Shown piece after piece: positions 1 through 5,233 of a stretch of DNA of 5,233 nucleotides (positions are counted from its first letter, which is position 1; each line of letters starts with the position of its first letter). The notes below the pieces were generated by a model. The model did not search any database. It saw only the letters and a list, made by a program, of their open reading frames with translations, and had not been told where the DNA came from. The DNA comes from JBFJWU01 sp041623475 [NCBI: bacterium]. GTDB lineage: Bacteria > J088. A program made the translations under genes and the position numbers. The stretch is from positions 1-5,233 of the forward strand of contig JBFJWU010000257.1 in the NCBI GenBank assembly GCA_041623475.1. Reading direction: 5' to 3'.

Positions 1-1
1 C

Positions 2-1123
<1,122 letters not shown>

Positions 1124-1245
1124 GAAACATAGCCACAGAGGCACAGATAAAGAAAAGAGTTTTCCCACCACAGAGGACACGGAGAGCACGGAGTGAAGAC
1201 AAGAGAAGAAATCCACGGATTACGCGGATAGATATGGATCTGGTG
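1124..1245. repeat. Dispersed-type intergenic repeat with short degenerate direct repeats
   Basis: Directly after the ettA stop comes a stretch built from short related words. CCACAGAGG occurs at 1133-1141 and again at 1168-1176. CACGGAG occurs at 1178-1184 and 1187-1193, a 9-base period. A GGAT-rich part follows (CCACGGATTACGCGGAT near 1213-1229, then GGAT again near 1236). Read on the minus strand it gives peptides of the 'LRALRVLCG' and 'SVPLWLC' type. From memory, these appear as spurious small proteins in many unrelated environmental bacterial genomes because the same non-coding repeat is scattered between genes. The base composition (A/G rich on this strand, lower GC) differs sharply from the flanking genes. 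Function is unknown. The boundaries are approximate and the assignment to a dispersed family is recognition, not a search result. Confidence 0.6.
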
Positions 1246-1325
1246 ACTCTTGGGACTGAATTCTCCCCATTGGATCTAGCGCCGAGCAGGGTGTCGAGAA
1301 ACGGATTAAGGGATTCGCACTGCGT

Positions 1326-1345
1326 AAGTCCCCGGCGGGGGATTT
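1326..1345. repeat. Hairpin-forming inverted repeat
   Basis: AAGTCCCC (1326-1333) can pair with GGGGATTT (1338-1345) around a four-base loop GGCG, giving eight pairs, one of them G-T. It is followed by GAGGGAG, not a run of T, so it is not a typical intrinsic terminator on the + strand. It may be a structural part of a dispersed repeat. Confidence 0.45.
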
Positions 1346-1403
1346 GAGGGAGCAAAGCGACCGAGTCTGTGAATACCCCGTTTTTCGATTCCCGTCAGCG
1401 AGG

Positions 1404-1424
1404 GCATCCCGCGAAGCGGGACGC
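1404..1424. repeat. Hairpin-forming inverted repeat
   Basis: TCCCGC (1407-1412) and GCGGGA (1416-1421) form a perfect six-pair stem closed by GAA. Beyond one A-C mismatch, two more pairs follow (GC 1404-1405 with GC 1423-1424). No T run follows on either strand, so a terminator is unlikely. It lies within the suspected repeat-like part of the intergenic region. Confidence 0.45.
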
Positions 1425-1434
1425 GGATCCAGGG

Positions 1435-1464
1435 GCGCCGTTGTTTGCCTGCATTATTCGGCGC
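1435..1464. repeat. Weak inverted repeat GCGCCG / CGGCGC
   Basis: GCGCCG (1435-1440) is repeated inverted as CGGCGC (1459-1464), separated by an 18-base AT-richer spacer. The arms are short, so this could be chance in GC-rich DNA. It is listed because it sits beside the stronger hairpin at 1404-1424 and together they give the region a folded character. Confidence 0.3.
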
Positions 1465-1607
1465 GCAATAAATCAGGACCCGTCCGGCAGGACATCCCGC
1501 TGCCCGCCGCAGCCATCTGGACGATGCCAGCCGCAGACCCCGCCAAAACAAATCGCGCCGCGCGCCCCATCCCGGGCCACCCGCAGGCAGGCTCAAACAT
1601 CCCCGAC

Positions 1608-1613
1608 TAAACT
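1608..1613 (+). promoter_or_regulatory. Possible -10 element (TAAACT) of the acylase gene
   Basis: TAAACT resembles the sigma-70 -10 consensus TATAAT at four of six positions and ends seven bases before the acylase ATG, so transcription from it would start at or next to the start codon. The best -35 candidate at suitable spacing (CAGGCA, 1584-1589) matches TTGACA poorly. The call rests on position and the lack of any Shine-Dalgarno sequence before the ATG; a chance match is quite possible. Confidence 0.2.
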
Positions 1614-1620
1614 ATTGCCT

Positions 1621-4143
1621 ATGCGCAAACAACTGACCACAATTGCCCTGGCCGCGGCCCTGGCCGCATGCAACGACCCTGCGCCGAAAACCGCTGCGGG
1701 CCTGTCGGGTCCGATCCCGGTCAGCCAGACCACGCGCCTGCCCGGCCTGGATGGTCCGGTCGAGGTCCTGCGCGATCCCTATGGGGTGCCGCATGTGTAC
1801 GCGCAGACGGATGCCGATGCCGTCCGTGTCCAGGGCTACCTGACTGCTGCCGACCGCTATTGGCAGATGGAAGGCTTTCGCCTGGTCGCCAAGGGCGAAA
1901 TATCGTCCCTGTTTGGCCCGATCAAGCCCGTCCTGGACCTGGATCTGCAGTACCGGGCGATTTTTATGACCCGCGACGGCCGGCCACAGGGCGAAGTCCT
2001 GTACGAAGTCCTGCCCGCTGAAATCAAGGATCTGGCCGACGCCTACGCCGCCGGCATCAACGCCTGGATCGCCGACGCCCGCGCCGGGCGCAACGGCCAG
2101 TCGGGTCCCCATTCCTGGTCCGGCGACCGCCTGCTGGGTGTGCTGTTCCCTGACCTGCTGGACCGGGTGCCCCAGTGGACCGGCCCCGACCTGCTGGCCA
2201 TCGGCCGTTTCCAGCAATGGAACCTGTCCGGGACCCTGGAAATGGAAGAAACCGCCGCCGACCTGCAGGCCGCGCTGACGACGACCCAGTTTACGCAACT
2301 GATCCAGTTCAAACCGGCCGCAACATCGGTGGCGATTCCGACCCGGGCCCCGGCCCTGCCATTGCTGGACGACCTGGGCATTGACACCTGGGGGTCCAAC
2401 AACTGGGTCGTTGCACCCGACGGCACATCCGACGGTCTGCCGCTGGTGGCCAACGATCCCCACCTGGCCTATCTGAACCCGCCGATCTTCCATATGATCG
2501 GTATGGATACCCAGACATTCGGTAACGGCGAGTTCAACCTGTACGGTGTGTCATTTGCCGGCATCCCGGGGATCCTGATCGGCCATTCCGAACATGTGGC
2601 CTGGGGTGTCACCGTCCTGGGATATGACGTCACTGATTTGTACGAAGAAACATTAAACCCGCAGCGGGATGCCGTCTGGTTCCAGGACGAGTGGGTCAAA
2701 CTGCGCCGGGTCCCGGTCCATTTGCGGATGCCGGACGGCGGCACGCTGGAAAAGACCATGTGGATTGTGCCCCACCACGGCCCGATCCTGCCCAAAACGC
2801 TGGACGATGGCGAACAGCCGCGCAGCATCCGCTGGACCGGCCAGGAAGCGACCCAGGACTTTCGCACCTTTTATGGCCTGGCCAAAGCCGCCGATATGGA
2901 CGAGTTTTTCGAGGCCGTCGGCCACTTTGGTGTCGGTGCCCAGAACTTCCTGGGCGCCGATACGGCCGGCGAGATTGGCTATTACGGCCACGCACTGCTG
3001 CCGGCCCGCGACTGGGACCTGCACGATTATCCGCCGTTCCTGCCGCTCCCGGGCACCGGCCCAGCCGAGTGGAATGGCTTTGTCGATTCCGACCGCCTGC
3101 CCCGGGTCCGCAACCCGGCGCGGGGCTATGTCCAGACCGCCAACCACGACATCGTCGGCAACAACACTGACGGGGACCCGCTGAACGACGAACTTTACAC
3201 CTGGGGCTGGCGCGACCTGGGATTCCGGACCAACCGGATTGAAACAGAACTGGTCGACGGCTTTGGCAGCCACAGCACCGACACAATGGCCGCGATCCAG
3301 GCCGACAACCTCAGCCTGGAGGGCCTGCGGATGGAACAGTTCATCATCCAGGCCATCGACGACAATCCTGCCCTGGCCCGGGACCTGGGTGTCGACGAGG
3401 CCCGCGAGTACCTGGACGACTGGCAAGGGACCACGCCGACCGGCATCCGCGACGGCGACAACGATGCGCCGGCCGCCGAACAGCGCGAAAGCATCGCCGC
3501 GACGATCTATTACACCTGGTCTGACCTGGTCCAGAACGAAACCCTGTTCCAGGACGAACTGGACGCCGCCGGCGATGACCTGGAACTGTTCAGCCTGCGC
3601 GAACGGACGCTGGCGATGGTCCGTATCTTTGAACAGTCGGATGACCCCGCATTCGCGGTCTGGTTCGACGATGTCGAGACTGCAAAGGTCGAGACCCGCG
3701 ACCAGATGACACTGGCGGCGCTGGCCGAGGCGTTTGATATCATCGCCGACCGCCTGGGCACGACGCGACTCAGTGAATGGCAGTGGGGCAAAATGCACCT
3801 GTGGAACGCACCGGATTTCCTGGGCATCGTCGGCCTGACCGAGGAAGAACTGGGGCCCGTCGGCCAGCCCGGCGCCAACCATACCGTGGACGTGGCTGAC
3901 GCGATTCTGACCGACCGGGGATTTGAATCCCGGCAGGGACCGGCGACCCGCTACATCGCCCAGGTCGGCCCCGATCGGGTCCGCAGCTGGTGGGCACTGC
4001 CGGGCGGTATCGTCTTTGACCCGGACAGCCCCTGGTACGACAACCTGCTGCAGGACTACCTGGACAATCGCTACTTCCCGGCGCTCCTGACCTGGGACGA
4101 GGTTCACGCCGCCCACACCGAGCGATTCGTCTTTCGGCCCTGA
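1621..4143 (+). CDS. Penicillin acylase family lipoprotein (Ntn amidohydrolase; AHL-acylase-like active site)
   Basis: An 840-residue precursor, close to the usual length of this family, whose members hydrolyse amide bonds of N-acylated compounds (beta-lactams, acyl-homoserine lactones, other N-acyl substrates). The ATG at 1621 is chosen because it opens a lipoprotein signal: MRK, a hydrophobic stretch, then lipobox LAAC with Cys17. Asn at +2 would favour the outer membrane by enterobacterial rules. The alpha part has RDPYGVPHVYA (51-61) and QGYLTAADRYWQM (71-83). Self-cleavage should occur between Gly258 and Ser259 (GSNNWVV), freeing Ser259 as N-terminal nucleophile of a ~582-residue beta chain. 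His281 (NDPHL) is beta position 23, and Asn508 (QTANHD) fits the oxyanion Asn. His at beta 23 is known in PvdQ-type AHL acylases, whereas penicillin G acylase has Gln. Near the C-terminus the usual GQSG-like turn reads GGIV (795-798), before DSPWYD. No Shine-Dalgarno is visible. The glycosidase gene begins nine bases after the stop. Family assignment is firm; the substrate is unknown. Confidence 0.93.
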   Translation: MRKQLTTIALAAALAACNDPAPKTAAGLSGPIPVSQTTRLPGLDGPVEVLRDPYGVPHVYAQTDADAVRVQGYLTAADRYWQMEGFRLVAKGEISSLFGPIKPVLDLDLQYRAIFMTRDGRPQGEVLYEVLPAEIKDLADAYAAGINAWIADARAGRNGQSGPHSWSGDRLLGVLFPDLLDRVPQWTGPDLLAIGRFQQWNLSGTLEMEETAADLQAALTTTQFTQLIQFKPAATSVAIPTRAPALPLLDDLGIDTWGSNNWVVAPDGTSDGLPLVANDPHLAYLNPPIFHMIGMDTQTFGNGEFNLYGVSFAGIPGILIGHSEHVAWGVTVLGYDVTDLYEETLNPQRDAVWFQDEWVKLRRVPVHLRMPDGGTLEKTMWIVPHHGPILPKTLDDGEQPRSIRWTGQEATQDFRTFYGLAKAADMDEFFEAVGHFGVGAQNFLGADTAGEIGYYGHALLPARDWDLHDYPPFLPLPGTGPAEWNGFVDSDRLPRVRNPARGYVQTANHDIVGNNTDGDPLNDELYTWGWRDLGFRTNRIETELVDGFGSHSTDTMAAIQADNLSLEGLRMEQFIIQAIDDNPALARDLGVDEAREYLDDWQGTTPTGIRDGDNDAPAAEQRESIAATIYYTWSDLVQNETLFQDELDAAGDDLELFSLRERTLAMVRIFEQSDDPAFAVWFDDVETAKVETRDQMTLAALAEAFDIIADRLGTTRLSEWQWGKMHLWNAPDFLGIVGLTEEELGPVGQPGANHTVDVADAILTDRGFESRQGPATRYIAQVGPDRVRSWWALPGGIVFDPDSPWYDNLLQDYLDNRYFPALLTWDEVHAAHTERFVFRP

Positions 4144-4152
4144 GCCCGGCCA

Positions 4153-5233
4153 ATGGAAACGCCTGGACCTGACCGCCTGGATATCGCCGGCCATCTGTTT
4201 ATGGACCGGCAGGGTCGGTCCGTCATCCTGCGCGGCGTCAACCTGGGCGGCGACTGCAAGGTCCCCTGGCCTGACGGCGGCACACACCACCCTGCCGACT
4301 TCAGCGACCACCGCGACGTGTCATTTGTCGGCCGCCCGTTTCCCATTGACGAAGCCGACGAGCATCTGGGCCGGATCCGCCATTGGGGGTTTAACTGCCT
4401 GCGCCTGCTGACCACCTGGGAAGCTGTCGAACACGCCGGTCCCGGCGAATACGACATCGACTATCTGGACTATTACGCTGAAATCTGCCGCCTGGCCGGC
4501 GAGCACGGCCTCTACCTGTTTGTCGACTTCCACCAGGACGTCTGGAGCCGGATGACCGGCGGCGACGGGGCACCGGGCTGGATCTTTGAGCTGCTGGGAA
4601 TGGATTTCCGCCAGTTTGGCCGCGCCGATGCCGCCCACGTCATGCAGTACCAGTATGACTACAGCAATCCGCGCGCCAACCAGCCCCAGTACCCGTCAAT
4701 GAGCTGGGCCCACAACTACCGCTACCCGGCCAACGGCATCATGTGGACCCTGTTCTTTGGCGGTCGTGATTTCGCCCCGGATACCCGGATCGATGGCCGC
4801 AACGCCCAGGATTACCTGCAGGGGCACTATCTGGCTGCCCAGCGTGAAATCGGCAAGCGGATCAGCCATATGGACCATGTCCTGGGTTTTGGGACATTGA
4901 ACGAACCCGGCCGGGGCTGGATCGGTCGTGGCGTCAGCCAGCGGATCACCAGCGACAACCTGCCGGCCGAACCCGCCATTCCCGGGCCGGCGTGGTCCCC
5001 CCTGGACGCGCTGTACTGTGTCTCGGGACATTCGGTTGAATTGCCAATGATGGATTTCAAATGGCAGAAACTGGCCATCGCGCCCGTCGGTTTGTGGACC
5101 GCCAATCCCGACAACCAGACCATCTTTGTCGACGGTGCCCGGGACCCGTTCCGGGGACTGGCCTGGGACCTGGACAAGTCCGGCCGACCGGTCGTCATTG
5201 ACGAGGACTGGTTCCGGTCTGCCGGCGGCCATC
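4153..5233 (+). CDS. Glycoside hydrolase family 5 protein, glucosylceramidase/endoglycoceramidase-like (GH5_12-like), 3'-truncated
   Basis: An open frame of 360 codons runs from the ATG at 4153 off the right edge. GH5 enzymes are TIM-barrel retaining glycosidases. The pattern here recalls the subfamily with fungal and bacterial glucosylceramidases and steryl-glucosidases, related to endoglycoceramidases. Seen in the translation: RGVNLGG (27-33) at the barrel start; GRPFPIDEADEHL (60-72); HWGFNCLRLLTTWEAVEHAGPG (77-98); VDFHQDVWSR (124-133), like the HQD-SR motif of endoglycoceramidases; GGDGAPGW (136-143); FFGGRDFAP (201-209); and GFGTLNEPGRGWIG, with Asn250-Glu251 as the general acid/base. 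The nucleophile Glu should lie beyond the window. There is no signal peptide, so a cytoplasmic enzyme is expected. An in-frame TGA (the acylase stop) lies four codons upstream, so this is the first possible ATG. Met17 is an alternative, but starting there would drop residues preceding the barrel. No Shine-Dalgarno is visible, so translation may be coupled to the acylase. GH5 membership is confident; the lipid substrate is inferred. Confidence 0.85.
   Translation, partial: METPGPDRLDIAGHLFMDRQGRSVILRGVNLGGDCKVPWPDGGTHHPADFSDHRDVSFVGRPFPIDEADEHLGRIRHWGFNCLRLLTTWEAVEHAGPGEYDIDYLDYYAEICRLAGEHGLYLFVDFHQDVWSRMTGGDGAPGWIFELLGMDFRQFGRADAAHVMQYQYDYSNPRANQPQYPSMSWAHNYRYPANGIMWTLFFGGRDFAPDTRIDGRNAQDYLQGHYLAAQREIGKRISHMDHVLGFGTLNEPGRGWIGRGVSQRITSDNLPAEPAIPGPAWSPLDALYCVSGHSVELPMMDFKWQKLAIAPVGLWTANPDNQTIFVDGARDPFRGLAWDLDKSGRPVVIDEDWFRSAGGH

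Larger units (their letters stand above)
1246..1620. other. Intergenic region without a convincing gene
   Basis: Between the repeat and the acylase start lie about 375 bases in which I see no believable gene. Open frames exist on both strands (for example an uninterrupted frame from 1369 that reads into the acylase), but their translations are rich in Arg, Pro, Ala and Ser with no domain pattern, and no ribosome binding site precedes them. The stretch contains three small inverted repeats (near 1326-1345, 1404-1424 and 1435-1464). The segment from about 1376 to 1570 has the look of another mobile or dispersed non-coding repeat, but I cannot confirm that from one copy. Promoter signals for the downstream gene should lie at its right end. 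Confidence 0.5.

Noticed and set aside
1124-1245. CRISPR array
   Set aside because: The repeats are 7-9 bases, degenerate and irregularly spaced, without 25-40 base repeats or unique spacers.
1326-1345. Rho-independent terminator for ettA
   Set aside because: The stem is good, but no T run follows on the + strand and it lies about 200 bases past the stop.
1306-1596. Minus-strand 96-codon frame in the intergenic region
   Set aside because: Arg/Pro/Gly-rich translation with no recognisable domain or ribosome binding site; it spans the hairpins and is probably non-coding repeat sequence.
2653-4311. Long minus-strand open frame (552 codons) opposite the acylase
   Set aside because: It lies antisense to a gene with clear family motifs, and its translation is a low-complexity shadow (Val, Gly, Gln, Asp rich) with no domain. 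Long antisense frames are expected in DNA with this codon bias.

Overview
The window looks like a piece of a GC-rich Gram-negative chromosome, most likely a gammaproteobacterium. Three things point there: the first gene is very close to the EttA I know from E. coli, the second gene encodes a protein with a classic lipoprotein signal, and coding positions are strongly biased to C/G-ending codons and CTG leucine. A closer placement (for example Xanthomonadales/Wenzhouxiangella-like) is only a guess. All three genes read on the + strand; the two outer ones are cut by the window edges.

Layout: (1) 2-1123, the C-terminal two thirds of an ABC-F translation factor, EttA. (2) 1124-1620, about 500 bases with no convincing gene. 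Its first ~120 bases carry short-period repeats of the kind dispersed in many environmental bacterial genomes. The rest holds small hairpins and an open frame that looks non-coding. (3) 1621-4143, a complete 840-residue lipoprotein of the penicillin acylase (Ntn hydrolase) family with a readable maturation site and active-site residues. (4) 4153-5233, the start of a gene that runs off the right edge. Its translation reads as a glycoside hydrolase family 5 protein resembling glucosylceramidases/endoglycoceramidase-related enzymes (subfamily 12-like).

EttA is a housekeeping gene separated from the rest by the repeat-bearing gap. The acylase and the glycosidase are nine bases apart and probably one transcription unit. 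One is an N-acyl (amide) hydrolase and the other resembles enzymes that remove sugar from glycosylated lipids, so a shared role in taking apart glycosphingolipid-like or other N-acylated glycolipids is a reasonable but unproven idea. The acylase should be exported and membrane anchored, whereas the glycosidase shows no signal peptide, so any joint pathway would have to cross the envelope.
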